A stretch of 64,000 nucleotides of DNA from Acidobacteriaceae bacterium (GTDB lineage Bacteria > Acidobacteriota > Terriglobia > Terriglobales > Acidobacteriaceae): positions 40,513 to 104,512 of the forward strand of contig JASHOQ010000131.1 of assembly GCA_030041045.1 (NCBI GenBank). The letters run 5' to 3'. The notes under the pieces were generated by a model that saw only the letters and a program-made list of their open reading frames with translations, was not told where the DNA came from and made no database searches. Both the position numbers and the translations under genes were made by a program. This document shows, one piece after another, positions 1 to 8,433 of this stretch (the first letter of the stretch is position 1; each line of letters starts with the position of its first letter).

Positions 1-369
1 GCTGCGAATGAGTTCCTTCAGCCGCTGCAGCTCTTCGGCGGAGATCTCCTGATCGCCCAGCAGCGAGAGCAGCAGCCGCTCGCGCGAGTTGCCGAAGAAA
101 CGATTCAGCACGTGGCGCACCTCGCTGCGGCTGGCCTCGTGCTCCAGCACGCAGGGCCGGTACACAAACGCCCGGCCCTCCTGCCTGTGTTCGACGTATC
201 CCTTTTGCTCGAGGATGCGAATGGTGGTGAGCACGGAGTTGTAGGCCAGGGTTTCGCCTTCAGGCATGGCCGCCACCAGGTCGGTCACCGCCGACTCGCC
301 GCGCCGCCAGAGAATTTTCATCAGCCTCAGCTCGGCTTCAGTGAGCGTGTTGGATTTCTTCGGGGGCAT
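1..369 (-). CDS. BlaI/MecI/CopY-family transcriptional repressor (partial, C-terminus beyond window)
   Basis: Reading the complement from the ATG at 369 gives 123 codons without a stop, beginning MPPKKSNTLTEAELRLMKIL. This matches the BlaI/MecI winged-helix family: the LTEAE start, a LMKILWRRGE helix, then YNSVLTTIRILEQKGYVEH as recognition helix plus wing and RAFVYRP after it. The last visible residues correspond to the C-terminal dimerisation and cleavage region, so only a few residues should be missing. Such repressors usually sit beside a BlaR1-type membrane metallopeptidase that inactivates them; that partner would lie left of the window and cannot be seen. A perfect palindrome 64 bp upstream (433-448) is a probable autoregulatory site. 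Family assignment is firm. The regulated target is unknown, and beta-lactam response is only one possibility in this family. Confidence 0.88.
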   Translation of the reverse strand, partial: MPPKKSNTLTEAELRLMKILWRRGESAVTDLVAAMPEGETLAYNSVLTTIRILEQKGYVEHRQEGRAFVYRPCVLEHEASRSEVRHVLNRFFGNSRERLLLSLLGDQEISAEELQRLKELIRS

Positions 370-432
370 CCTGCTGATTCCATAGAGGGGATCCGGTTTC
401 CGGCGCTACTCTCACACCAGTATAGACGCATC

Positions 433-448
433 AACTAATGGATTAGTT
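433..448. promoter_or_regulatory. Candidate BlaI-type operator (perfect inverted repeat)
   Basis: AACTAATGGATTAGTT is a perfect 7-bp inverted repeat with a 2-bp spacer. It lies in the intergenic region upstream of the minus-strand BlaI-type repressor and about 95 bp before ssb. BlaI/MecI dimers bind short AT-containing dyads that overlap their own promoters, so autoregulation is the natural reading. The exact sequence differs from the staphylococcal TACA/TGTA operator; specificity is inferred from position only. Confidence 0.55.
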
Positions 449-542
449 CCGTGAATTTCAAAAAATTCTCGCCCCCTTGCGGCGTCGTCCATGACCCCCT
501 CCACGCGTCTGCTATGCTTTCTCCTTACCGGAGATCACCAAG

Positions 543-1022
543 ATGGCCAAGAGCGTGAACAAAGTCATCCTTTTGGGGAATGTGGGCAAGGACCCCGAGA
601 TTCGTTCCACCCCCGGAGGCACCATGGTGGCCAGCTTCAGCCTGGCCACAAGCGACCGGCAAAAAGATACGCAGGGCAACTGGCAGGATCGAACCGAATG
701 GCACAATCTCGTCGCCTTCACGCGCCTGGCCGAGATCGTCCGCGACTACGTGAAAAAGGGATCGAAGCTCTACATCGAGGGCAAGATCCAGACGCGCAGC
801 TGGGACGACAAGGAATCGGGGCAGAAGCGCTACCGCACGGAGATCATCGTGAACGATCTCTCGCTGCTCTCCGGCCGCGATGAAGGCTCGGGCGGCTACA
901 GCCGCTCAGCGAATCAGTCCTCGGGCCAGGCCGCGGCGTCGAATTTCGACCAGCGCCAGCCCGCCGGAGCCGACGACGTTGCCCAGAGCGCCGAAATCTC
1001 CGACGAAGATATTCCCTTCTGA
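543..1022 (+). CDS. ssb: Single-stranded DNA-binding protein
   Basis: The 159-residue product begins MAKSVNKVILLGNVGKDPEI and carries the OB-fold of bacterial SSB over roughly residues 1-110, including RTEWHNLVAF and GSKLYIEGKIQTRSW. A Gly/Ser/Gln-rich linker follows, then the acidic C-terminal tip SDEDIPF, which recruits repair and replication partners. Length is normal for the family. The start has a GGAG about ten bases upstream. It acts in the cytoplasm by coating single-stranded DNA during replication, recombination and repair. It stands alone, divergent from the BlaI-type repressor, with no rpsF or rpsR neighbours. Confidence 0.97.
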   Translation: MAKSVNKVILLGNVGKDPEIRSTPGGTMVASFSLATSDRQKDTQGNWQDRTEWHNLVAFTRLAEIVRDYVKKGSKLYIEGKIQTRSWDDKESGQKRYRTEIIVNDLSLLSGRDEGSGGYSRSANQSSGQAAASNFDQRQPAGADDVAQSAEISDEDIPF

Positions 1023-1313
1023 CTGCCACCCCGGTCCACCACAAAAATGGGCACGAAAATGGGTGCCCCATCCAAGCTCTGCTTGGGTGGGGAAGAATCA
1101 ATTTGGGTGCCCCAGGCTCGGCGCGCTTTTGTTTTTGCGCCTACTGCGGCTTCACAGTTGCTGTATCCCGAAGCCGCAGATGCTAAGTGGCTTTTTCACC
1201 AAGAAAAAGCCACCTTCCGCAACTGTGAAATATGGCTACATGTACTGTGGAACCGCTCTAGCCTGGGAACGCAAGATGGATTCCCTTCACGACCCTTACT
1301 GAAATCGTGGCCA
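1023..1313. repeat. Intergenic region with two hairpin-type dispersed repeats
   Basis: This convergent intergenic stretch between ssb and the ArsB-type gene holds no gene. CCCCATCCAAGC at 1066-1077 pairs with GCTTGGGTGGGG at 1081-1092 (one mismatch). It belongs to the CCCCACCCT-type hairpin repeats also seen inside imuB. Further right is a nested structure: TTCACAGTTGC (1151-1161) pairs with GCAACTGTGAA (1219-1229), and between them GTGGCTTTTTC (1187-1197) pairs with GAAAAAGCCAC (1203-1213). The inner hairpin could act as a terminator for the convergent genes. Confidence 0.6.
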
Positions 1314-2600
1314 TCACCGCGCCAGCGCCTGCATCGCCACTGCGCCCAGCAGCGCCACGGCAAGCGCCACGGGCATGGCGATCGCGCCCACCTTCAAAAA
1401 ATCCGCGTAGCCTACGTGCAGCTTTTCTTTGCGGAGCGCAATCAGCCAGAGTATCGTCGCAAGCGATCCGCTCACGGAGAGATTCGGCCCCAGGTCGACG
1501 CCGATCAGCACCGCTGAGGCCATCAACCCATGCGTCACCGGGCGCGAGGCGTGCGCGTTTTTGAGCGCTTCGCCGGCCATCAATCCCAGGGGCAGGTTGT
1601 TGATCAGGTTGTTGGCCACGCCCACGGCAAAGCCTGCGGCCAGAGCGGCTGGAACGGCCGCCAGCCGCTCCGCCAAGGCGAGCGCGTGCTCTGCCCACGC
1701 GAGCGCGCCGATGCTTTCGACCGCATCCACAAGGACGAACAGCCCGGCCACCAGCGCGATGGTGCTCCAGCTGATCTCGCGCGCCAAACGCAGAGGGCCG
1801 GTGCGCGTTTTGATGGAGAGAACCGCCGTGACACCGAGCGCGGCCAGGCATGTGGGCAGACCCAGATTGCGATTCAGCGAGGAAACGGTCAGCAGCACAG
1901 CGCCGGCGAGCACCAGGCCGGCGAGCACCAGTTTCCCGTCCGCTGTGAGCGGCGCATCGAGATGGTCTTCCGTCCGTCCGTCCAAGTCCTTGCGAAAGAG
2001 GAGACGCAGGACTGCGTAGGTGGCGACAATGGAGAGCAACGAGGGAATGCCGAACCAGGCCAGCCATCTGCCCAATGGGGGTATGCCGAGCCGGAAGACC
2101 ACCAGGTTGGCGGGATTAGAGATGGGCAGCACAAACGAGGCCGCGTTGGCGATGAAGGCGCAGGCGAAGAGATACGGGAGCGGCGGCACTTTGGCTTTGC
2201 GGATGGCCGCGAGAATGGCCGGCGTGAGCACCACCGCTGTGGCATCGTTCGAAAGAAAAATCGTTACCAGCGTGCCCAGCCCGTAAACCAGCGCAAACAG
2301 GCGCGCGGCCGATCCGTGCGCCAGTTCAATGGCTTCAGAAGAGAGCCAGTCGAAGACGCCGTACTCGCGCGCCAGCTCGGAGAGCAGCATCATGCCGGCG
2401 AGAAAAAGATAGACGTCCGTGCCTTCGCCCACCGCGCGCCCGGCGAGCCGCAGCGGCGCCAGCCGGAGAGCGAGAATCAGGAATACGCCGCCGCCGATCC
2501 AGTAGACCTCCGCAAGGCCGCGCGGGCGCACCAGCATGAGAACGATGCTGACGGCGGCGATCAAAAGGAGGGCGATGTGGGGAAGGGCGGCAGACGGCAT
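1314..2600 (-). CDS. ArsB/NhaD-type (ion transporter superfamily) membrane transporter
   Basis: This 428-residue polytopic membrane protein has about eleven hydrophobic segments and the usual length of the ArsB/NhaD/SLC13-like ion transporter superfamily. Diagnostic stretches are FLSNDATAVVLTPA in the first half, NLINNLPLGLMAG, and GVDLGPNLSVSGSLATILWL in the second half. These match the two re-entrant regions of ArsB-like arsenite pumps (ArsB has a very similar GSLATLLWL). It could export arsenite/antimonite or carry another anion. No arsR, arsA or arsC lies nearby, so the substrate is not settled. Its start is only 28 bp from the divergent fdhD start. Confidence is high for the superfamily and moderate for ArsB itself. 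Confidence 0.82.
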   Translation of the reverse strand: MPSAALPHIALLLIAAVSIVLMLVRPRGLAEVYWIGGGVFLILALRLAPLRLAGRAVGEGTDVYLFLAGMMLLSELAREYGVFDWLSSEAIELAHGSAARLFALVYGLGTLVTIFLSNDATAVVLTPAILAAIRKAKVPPLPYLFACAFIANAASFVLPISNPANLVVFRLGIPPLGRWLAWFGIPSLLSIVATYAVLRLLFRKDLDGRTEDHLDAPLTADGKLVLAGLVLAGAVLLTVSSLNRNLGLPTCLAALGVTAVLSIKTRTGPLRLAREISWSTIALVAGLFVLVDAVESIGALAWAEHALALAERLAAVPAALAAGFAVGVANNLINNLPLGLMAGEALKNAHASRPVTHGLMASAVLIGVDLGPNLSVSGSLATILWLIALRKEKLHVGYADFLKVGAIAMPVALAVALLGAVAMQALAR

Positions 2601-2628
2601 CCAGCCTCAGAGTATAGCCTGAGATCGA

Positions 2629-3459
2629 ATGGTCCGCGCCACCCCCAGAACGGTCGAGCTGACGCCGGTCACCGAGTGGGAAGACGGTGCGGTGCGCGCC
2701 GTGGACGATTTTCTTGCCGCCGAGGAGCCGCTCGAAATCCGCGTGCAGGGGCGTCCACTCACCGTGACCATGCGCACGCCGGGCAACGACTGCGAGCTGG
2801 CGGCAGGCTTCCTGTGGACCGAGGGAATCATCGACAGGCCGGAGCAGATTGCCTCACTGCGCGAGCCGGAGCCGGGCGAAGGCGCGTCGGGCAACGTCGT
2901 TCAAGTGGAACTCAAACAGCGGCTCCTGCAGCCCGCCGACCTGCAACGCAATTTCTTTGCCGCCTCAAGCTGCGGCATCTGCGGCAAGGCTTCCATTGAA
3001 GCCATTCGCGTGCGCGGCCTGCGCGCGCCCAATCCTGCGTTGCGTTTGGACGCGGGGGTTTTCTGCGAACTTCCGGCGCGGCTGCGTGAGCGCCAATCTA
3101 CCTTCGACCGCACCGGCGGCCTGCATGCTGCGGCGCTCTTTGATGCTTCGGGCGCGCTGCTCGAAGTGCGCGAAGATATCGGCCGCCATAACGCCGTGGA
3201 CAAGATCGTGGGCTGGGCGCTGCTCGCGGGTAAGCTTCCGCTCTCAGAGCATGTGCTTATGGTGAGCGGACGCGGCGGATTTGAAATTGTGCAGAAGGCG
3301 CTCGCCGCCGGAATTCCCGTCGTGGCCTCGGTCTCCGCGCCTTCGAGCCTGGCCGTCAAGCTGGCCCGCGAGATGAGTCTCACCCTGGTCGGCTTTCTGC
3401 GCGGGCGCCGCTTCGTGGTTTACTCCGGACAGGAGCGCTGTCTTCCCGCTGCTCGCTGA
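2629..3459 (+). CDS. fdhD: Formate dehydrogenase accessory sulfurtransferase FdhD
   Basis: The 276-residue protein has the FdhD signature: the sulfur-transfer loop SSCGICGKASIEAI with its CxxC pair near residues 118-121, the downstream DIGRHNAVDKIVGWAL nucleotide-interacting block, and the C-terminal SAPSSLAVKLA region. FdhD takes sulfur from a cysteine desulfurase and sulfurates the molybdenum cofactor of formate dehydrogenase, which is needed for activity. The catalytic subunit lies two genes downstream on the same strand, which supports the call. No Shine-Dalgarno sequence precedes the ATG. A TATAGC box ends about ten bases upstream, so the message may be nearly leaderless. Confidence 0.96.
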   Translation: MVRATPRTVELTPVTEWEDGAVRAVDDFLAAEEPLEIRVQGRPLTVTMRTPGNDCELAAGFLWTEGIIDRPEQIASLREPEPGEGASGNVVQVELKQRLLQPADLQRNFFAASSCGICGKASIEAIRVRGLRAPNPALRLDAGVFCELPARLRERQSTFDRTGGLHAAALFDASGALLEVREDIGRHNAVDKIVGWALLAGKLPLSEHVLMVSGRGGFEIVQKALAAGIPVVASVSAPSSLAVKLAREMSLTLVGFLRGRRFVVYSGQERCLPAAR

Positions 3460-3613
3460 TTGCGGCGGAGCTGAATCGCGGAGCACCTGGGATTTCCGCA
3501 ATTCCCATCCCGCCCGCCACGGGAGTATGCTCGAATCCACGCGGTAGCACTGCGACACGGAAGTCAGGCAGCGAGCATTCGATTCCCCGGTTCCTGCATG
3601 AGGAGACAATCCC

Positions 3614-4111
3614 ATGGCTCAGCCCATTCCGTTGGAAGCGCCTCCACGCGACTTGCGCAAGGAAAGAATCGAGCGGCTTGAGGCGGCGCGAGTGGAACAC
3701 GCCGACGCTCTTGTCGAGGCCTACGAGCTGATCGGACAACTGCACACGAGCCGCACGCTTGAGCTGCTGCGCGGCGCGCTGGCCGCGCGCGGCGACCTGG
3801 CAGCGACCGTGGCCACAGCGGCCGATTCGCCCGAGGGCGTGAACGCCGTGCGCAATCTCATTCTGCTGGCCAAGATGCTGGGCTCGATCGATTCGCGGGT
3901 GATGGAAAGCTACGTCGACGCGGTCATCGGCTCGGTGGGCCAGCCGCCGGATGCTGCTGCCGGGCCGCCGGGCATTTTCACCGTGCTCAACCAGCTTCGC
4001 CGGCGCGAAGTGCGGCGCGCGCTTGCGCTCGTGAACCGCTTCCTTGAAATTTTCGGCACGCGCCTGGGCCAGATCCGCGCCAACGAAGCGAAAGGAGATG
4101 GCGGAGCATAA
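3614..4111 (+). CDS. DUF1641 family protein, formate dehydrogenase locus
   Basis: This 165-residue soluble alpha-helical protein has a C-terminal region (residues 100-155, FTVLNQLRRREVRRALALVN and following) that resembles DUF1641, the family of Bacillus YrhD. YrhD-like genes are found next to YrhE-type formate dehydrogenase catalytic subunits, exactly as here, where the alpha subunit starts 56 bp downstream. The N-terminal half is charged, with no membrane segment or metal-binding motif. The role is not known; an assembly or small accessory subunit of the dehydrogenase is the reasonable inference. The start ATG has AGGAGA about eight bases upstream. Confidence 0.8.
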   Translation: MAQPIPLEAPPRDLRKERIERLEAARVEHADALVEAYELIGQLHTSRTLELLRGALAARGDLAATVATAADSPEGVNAVRNLILLAKMLGSIDSRVMESYVDAVIGSVGQPPDAAAGPPGIFTVLNQLRRREVRRALALVNRFLEIFGTRLGQIRANEAKGDGGA

Positions 4112-4167
4112 CCGCGGCCGGTCGCGTCCGTGTGACGTGATCGCTTCGGCGCGCCATCCAAGTTCCT

Positions 4168-7100
4168 ATGAGCCTCGAGAAGCGACTCCTCAACACGCCT
4201 TTGGAAATGGACCCGGACGTCACCCTTGTGCTCGACGGGGCCACGGTGCCGGCCACGCAGGGAGAGCTGCTCATCGAGGCTATCAATCGCGCTAGCCCCA
4301 AGCGGCATCTCGCGCAAGTTTGCTATCACCCGCAGATGGGACCCATTGAGACCTGCGATACCTGCATGGTTGAAGTGAACGGCAAGCTGGTGCGCGCCTG
4401 CGCCACGCTGGTGGCTGCGGAGATGAACGTGCTCACCGCAAGCGCGCGCGCTGACCAGGCGCAGCGCGAGGCCTTTGACCGCATACTCAGGAATCACGAT
4501 CTCTACTGCACCGTCTGCGACAACAACAATCACAACTGCACGATTCATAACACCACGGAGCATCTGCGCGTCGATCATCAGTCCGAACCGTTCAAGCCCA
4601 AGCCGTACCCTCAGGATCACTCCAATCCTTTTTATCGCTACGATCCCAGCCAGTGCATCCTCTGCGGGCGCTGCGTGGAAGCCTGCCAGAACGTGGAGGT
4701 GAACGAGACCCTCACCATCAACTGGGAGTCAGACCATCCCCGCGTGCTGTGGGACGGCGGCGAGAAGATCGAGGGCTCGTCGTGCGTCTCCTGCGGCCAC
4801 TGCGTGACGGTTTGCCCGTGCAATGCGCTCATGGAAAAATCGATGCTCGGCCAGGCCGGCCTTTTTACGGACCTGCCGCGCGCGGCGCTTGACCGCATGA
4901 TCAGCGCGGTCAAAGCGGTCGAGCCCGACACGGGATTCGCACCCATCCTGGCCGTTTCGAACGCCGAAGCCGCCATGCGCGCGCAGTTGACCAAAAAAAC
5001 CAAAACCGTATGCACCTACTGCGGCGTAGGCTGCTCCTTCGACGTGTGGACGCGCGGCCGTCACATTCTCAAGATCGAGCCCGCCGAGGGCCCGGCGAAC
5101 GGAATCTCCACCTGCGTGAAAGGCAAGTTCGCCTGGGACTACGTGAACGCGCCGGACCGGCTGACGCATCCGCTGATCCGCGCGCGGAACGCACAAGGAC
5201 ACGACGAGTTTCGCGAAGCCACCTGGGACGAGGCGCTCGCGCTCATCGCCGAGCGATTCACGGAGATCAAGCGCAAGCACGGCGCCGATGCGCTGGCCTT
5301 CATTGCTTCTTCGAAATGCACCAACGAGGAAAGCTACCTGATGCAGAAGCTGGCGCGCGCGGTCATCGGCACCAACAACGTGGACAACTGCTCGCGCTAT
5401 TGCCAGACACCGGCCACCATGGGCCTGAAGCGCACCGTGGGCTACGGCGGCGACACGGGAACGATCCAGGACATCGAGCGCGCCGGCCTCATCATTCTTG
5501 TGGGATCAAACACCGCCGAAAGCCATCCCGTCATCGCCACGCGCATCAAGCGCTCGCACAAGTTCCGCGGCCAGCGGCTCATCGTGGCCGATCTGCGCAA
5601 GCATGAGATGGCCGAGCGCGCCGACCTCTTCATTCGCCCCGCGCCCTCGACGGACGCGGTGTGGATCAACGCCGTGGCCCGGTACATTCTCGACCAGGGC
5701 TGGCACAGGCAAAAGTTCATCGACAAATGGGTGAACAACTTTGCCGAGTATAAAAAATCGCTCACGCCCTACACGCTCGAGTTCGCCGAGAAACGCACCG
5801 GCATTGCTGCGAAGACGCTTGAGCAGATCGCCCGCGAGATTGTGCAGGCAGACGGCGTGTGCGTGCTCTGGGCCATGGGCGTCACGCAGCACTGCGGCGG
5901 ATCGGATACTTCCACCTCCATCTCCAACCTGCTCTTACTCACCGGCAATTACATGCGCCCCGGCGCGGGTTCGTATCCCATGCGCGGCCACAACAACGTG
6001 CAGGGCACCAGCGATTTCGGCTCCATGCCCAATGTGTATTCCGGTTATCAGGAAGTCGAAGACGCGGCGATCCGCGCCAAGTTTGAAGCCGCGTGGGGCG
6101 TCCCGCTGCCGCCGAAAAAGGGCCTCGACAACCACGAGATGATCCAGGCCGTGCACGACGGCAAGCTGAAATGCATTTACCTCAAGGGCGAGGACACGAT
6201 CACCTCGGACGCCAACGCCAATGACGTCGCCCGCGCGCTTACCGACCTTGAATTTCTCGTGGTGCAGGACGTGAATTTCTCCCAGACCGCGCGCTTTGCC
6301 GATGTGGTTCTGCCCGCTTCGCCCTCGCTCGAGAAAGAAGGCACCTTCACCAACACCGAGCGGCGCATCCAGCGCCTTTACCGCGTCTTTGCGCCGCTCG
6401 GCGACTCGAAACCCGACTGGGAGATTATTCAACTGATCGCCAATCGCCTGGGCGCGGGCTGGAATTACCGGCATCCCTCGGAAGTGATGGAGGAGATTGC
6501 CGCGCTCACGCCTATCTTTGCCGGCGTGACCTACGAGCGCCTGGAAGGCTACAAGTCGCTGCACTGGCCGGTTGAAAAAAGCGGCAAGGATTCGCCGCTT
6601 CTGTTCCTAGAAAAATTTCCCTTTCCTGACGGCAAGGCGAAGTTCTACCCGGTGGAATGGATCGAACCCTGCGAAGAGACCACGCCGGAGATCGCGCCGC
6701 ACCTGAACAACGGCCGGCTGCTGGAGCACTTTGAGCAGGGCGCCATGACCTATCGCTCCAAGGGGATTCGCGAGATTACGCCGACGAACTTCGTTGAAGT
6801 CTCTCCGGAACTTGCGCGGGAAAAGAATCTCTCGAACGGCAGCGTAGTGCACTTGAAAAGCCTCCACGGCGAAGTCACCGTACCGGTAGTGGTCACAGAC
6901 CGCGTGGCCGGCACGCAGGTGTACATGCCGCTCAATTCGGTTGACCAGCCCGTGAACCGGCTCACCGGCTCGAAGGTGGACCGGGCCACGCATACGCCGG
7001 CGTACAAGGAGACCGCGGTGCAGATGACGGTGCTCCAGGAAAAAGGGCCCAACCCGCTGCCGCCCGGCAACTTTCGCCACGGCCATCGCACCCCGCAGAG

Positions 7101-7221
7101 CGGCGTGGAGGTGGAGCGCAAATGGCAGCGCGCGGATTACCGCCTGCCGGGCGATGAGGCCGGTTATGGTCTCGTCCAGATCAAAACGCAGGCGGGGCTT
7201 CCGCAGGAGGCGCCGAAGTAG
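4168..7221 (+). CDS. fdhA: Molybdopterin formate dehydrogenase, catalytic alpha subunit (cysteine type)
   Basis: This 1017-residue protein oxidises formate to CO2. Domains in order: a [2Fe-2S] ferredoxin-like domain (Cys 52, 63, 66, 78); a His-Cys cluster motif (HDLYCTVCDNNNHNC, Cys 114, 117, 124); two [4Fe-4S] sets (Cys 163, 166, 169, 173 and Cys 206, 209, 212, 216); and the molybdopterin oxidoreductase part with its own cluster (Cys 282, 285, 289, 316). The motif NNVDNCSRYCQTP places Cys412 where E. coli FdhF has selenocysteine, so no SECIS element is needed. The C-terminal third is the molydopterin dinucleotide-binding domain. Its architecture matches the YrhE-type, NuoG-like dehydrogenases. 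No NuoE/NuoF-type diaphorase subunit is in the window, so the electron acceptor is not evident. Confidence 0.95.
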   Translation: MSLEKRLLNTPLEMDPDVTLVLDGATVPATQGELLIEAINRASPKRHLAQVCYHPQMGPIETCDTCMVEVNGKLVRACATLVAAEMNVLTASARADQAQREAFDRILRNHDLYCTVCDNNNHNCTIHNTTEHLRVDHQSEPFKPKPYPQDHSNPFYRYDPSQCILCGRCVEACQNVEVNETLTINWESDHPRVLWDGGEKIEGSSCVSCGHCVTVCPCNALMEKSMLGQAGLFTDLPRAALDRMISAVKAVEPDTGFAPILAVSNAEAAMRAQLTKKTKTVCTYCGVGCSFDVWTRGRHILKIEPAEGPANGISTCVKGKFAWDYVNAPDRLTHPLIRARNAQGHDEFREATWDEALALIAERFTEIKRKHGADALAFIASSKCTNEESYLMQKLARAVIGTNNVDNCSRYCQTPATMGLKRTVGYGGDTGTIQDIERAGLIILVGSNTAESHPVIATRIKRSHKFRGQRLIVADLRKHEMAERADLFIRPAPSTDAVWINAVARYILDQGWHRQKFIDKWVNNFAEYKKSLTPYTLEFAEKRTGIAAKTLEQIAREIVQADGVCVLWAMGVTQHCGGSDTSTSISNLLLLTGNYMRPGAGSYPMRGHNNVQGTSDFGSMPNVYSGYQEVEDAAIRAKFEAAWGVPLPPKKGLDNHEMIQAVHDGKLKCIYLKGEDTITSDANANDVARALTDLEFLVVQDVNFSQTARFADVVLPASPSLEKEGTFTNTERRIQRLYRVFAPLGDSKPDWEIIQLIANRLGAGWNYRHPSEVMEEIAALTPIFAGVTYERLEGYKSLHWPVEKSGKDSPLLFLEKFPFPDGKAKFYPVEWIEPCEETTPEIAPHLNNGRLLEHFEQGAMTYRSKGIREITPTNFVEVSPELAREKNLSNGSVVHLKSLHGEVTVPVVVTDRVAGTQVYMPLNSVDQPVNRLTGSKVDRATHTPAYKETAVQMTVLQEKGPNPLPPGNFRHGHRTPQSGVEVERKWQRADYRLPGDEAGYGLVQIKTQAGLPQEAPK

Positions 7222-7545
7222 CCAGGACGCAACCATCGCGGATGCGTGGTCGGCAGTCACTCGTGTAGGGAGCGCCGGGAATGGCTCAGATGCGGTTCTG
7301 GAGGATTCTTTGCTTGGGATGCTCCCGTAGGGAGCGCCGAAAATAGCCCAGGGCGCAAGCCCTGGGAACCCGGGCGAAGATCTTGCCCGCCGTCCCGTAG
7401 GGACGGCCGACTTTCCCTAAACTCCTTCTCCAGGAGATGGTTAGCGCCGAATCAGCCGGATTCCACAGGCATTTTCTTTTGACAAGCGCAAGGAATGGAG
7501 CGAATCTATATAGGCGAATAAAAAGCGAATATACGAGTTCGCCCC
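7222..7545. repeat. Gene-free spacer with CCGTAGGGA-type palindromic repeats
   Basis: No coding region is supported here. Three related units occur: TGTAGGGAGCGCCGGGAATGG near 7265, CCGTAGGGAGCGCCGAAAAT near 7326, and a perfect hairpin GCCGTCCC-GTA-GGGACGGC at 7389-7407. A second dyad, CCCAGGGCGCAAGCCCTGGG, sits near 7347-7366. The recurring CGTAGGGA core marks them as members of a dispersed repeat family rather than a single terminator, although the hairpins may also end fdhA transcription. The right-hand part holds the imu promoter. Confidence 0.6.
7479..7542 (+). promoter_or_regulatory. Promoter and candidate SOS-type operator of the imu operon
   Basis: A perfect TTGACA (7479-7484) is followed by an AT-rich stretch (TCTATATAG, 7505-7513) that can serve as the -10 region, with a somewhat long spacer. 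GCGAAT occurs three times, at 7500-7505, 7514-7519 and 7525-7530. The last copy forms an inverted repeat, GCGAATATACGAGTTCGC (7525-7542), ending four bases before the imuA ATG. ImuABC operons are normally LexA-controlled, so this is the obvious place for the repressor to bind. The acidobacterial LexA motif is not known to me, so identity is inferred. Confidence 0.45.
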
Positions 7546-8433
7546 ATGCCTTCCGCTGCCGCCCTTCGCCTCACCATCGAGCGCTCTCTTGAACGCCGCT
7601 TTCCCGCTGCGCTTACTCCCGCGCCGCGCGCCGTGCGCGAAACGGCGGCCACGGGCATTGCCGAGGTGGACGCGCACCTGGAGGGCGGATTGCCGGTGGG
7701 CGCCATCAGCGAGCTAACCGGGCCTGCGTCCTCGGGCCGGACGAGCCTGGCGTTGGCTTTCGTGGCGCGCCGCACGAGGGAGGGTCCGGCGGAAGGCCGC
7801 GCCTGCGCCTGGGTGGATGCGAGCGACGCCTTCGATCCCGAGTCGGCCGCAGCCGCGGGCGTGCTTCTGCCGCGACTGCTGTGGGTGCGCTGCTGGGATC
7901 AGAACAGGGCTGGGATCTCGCCCGCGCAGACAGGCAAAATTCGCGGCGCTCAAACTGCCGTTTGGACGCGGCCCGGCTGGACACATCTCGGCTGGGCTCA
8001 TCTTGACCAGGCCCTGCGCGCCACCGATCTGCTGCTGCAGGCCGGCGGCTTTGCTGCCCTGGTGCTCGATCTGGGCAACATCGCACGTGAGCAGGGCAAC
8101 CGCATTCCCCTGGCCACGTGGTTCCGCTTTCGCCAGGCCGCGGACCGCTCCCGCTCGAGCCTTGTGGTGCTGGGCCGCGCCTCGTATGCGCAGTCGGCCG
8201 CGGCCCTGGTGCTTGCGTGCCGGCCGTCGCGCTCTCTTGCCGCGGGAGAAACCGCGTTGCGCGGATTTCAATTTCAGATCGAGCGCCGCAGGGAGCGCTT
8301 TGAGCCGCTTCAAATTCGTGAGCGCAAACCAGTGCTCTCCACATGGAGCGCGGACGCGGCCTGGGACACGGCGGACGCGCGCTGGGAGATCGACCGGACC
8401 AAAAAGCCGCGTGTGGGGGAGCGGCGTGCATGA
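7546..8433 (+). CDS. imuA: ImuA, RecA-like accessory protein of the mutagenic polymerase operon
   Basis: This 295-residue protein has a RecA-like core: EVDAHLEGGLPVGAISELTG followed by a degenerate Walker A (GPASSGRTS, about residues 63-71). The hydrophobic strand LLWVRC follows, and a Walker B-like strand LVLDLGNI sits near residue 175. ImuA lacks the full ATPase signature of RecA, as known for the family, and works with ImuB and DnaE2 in translesion synthesis. The stop codon overlaps the imuB start (ATGA), so the two are translationally coupled. The ATG lacks a Shine-Dalgarno sequence because the palindrome 7525-7542 occupies that position. The annotation rests mainly on context plus fold. 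Confidence 0.88.
   Translation: MPSAAALRLTIERSLERRFPAALTPAPRAVRETAATGIAEVDAHLEGGLPVGAISELTGPASSGRTSLALAFVARRTREGPAEGRACAWVDASDAFDPESAAAAGVLLPRLLWVRCWDQNRAGISPAQTGKIRGAQTAVWTRPGWTHLGWAHLDQALRATDLLLQAGGFAALVLDLGNIAREQGNRIPLATWFRFRQAADRSRSSLVVLGRASYAQSAAALVLACRPSRSLAAGETALRGFQFQIERRRERFEPLQIRERKPVLSTWSADAAWDTADARWEIDRTKKPRVGERRA

Noticed and set aside
1530..2999. Long plus-strand open frame across the ArsB-type gene and into fdhD
   Set aside because: It is antisense to a clear membrane transporter and out of frame with fdhD, and is Arg/Gln/Gly-rich as expected for high-GC shadow frames.
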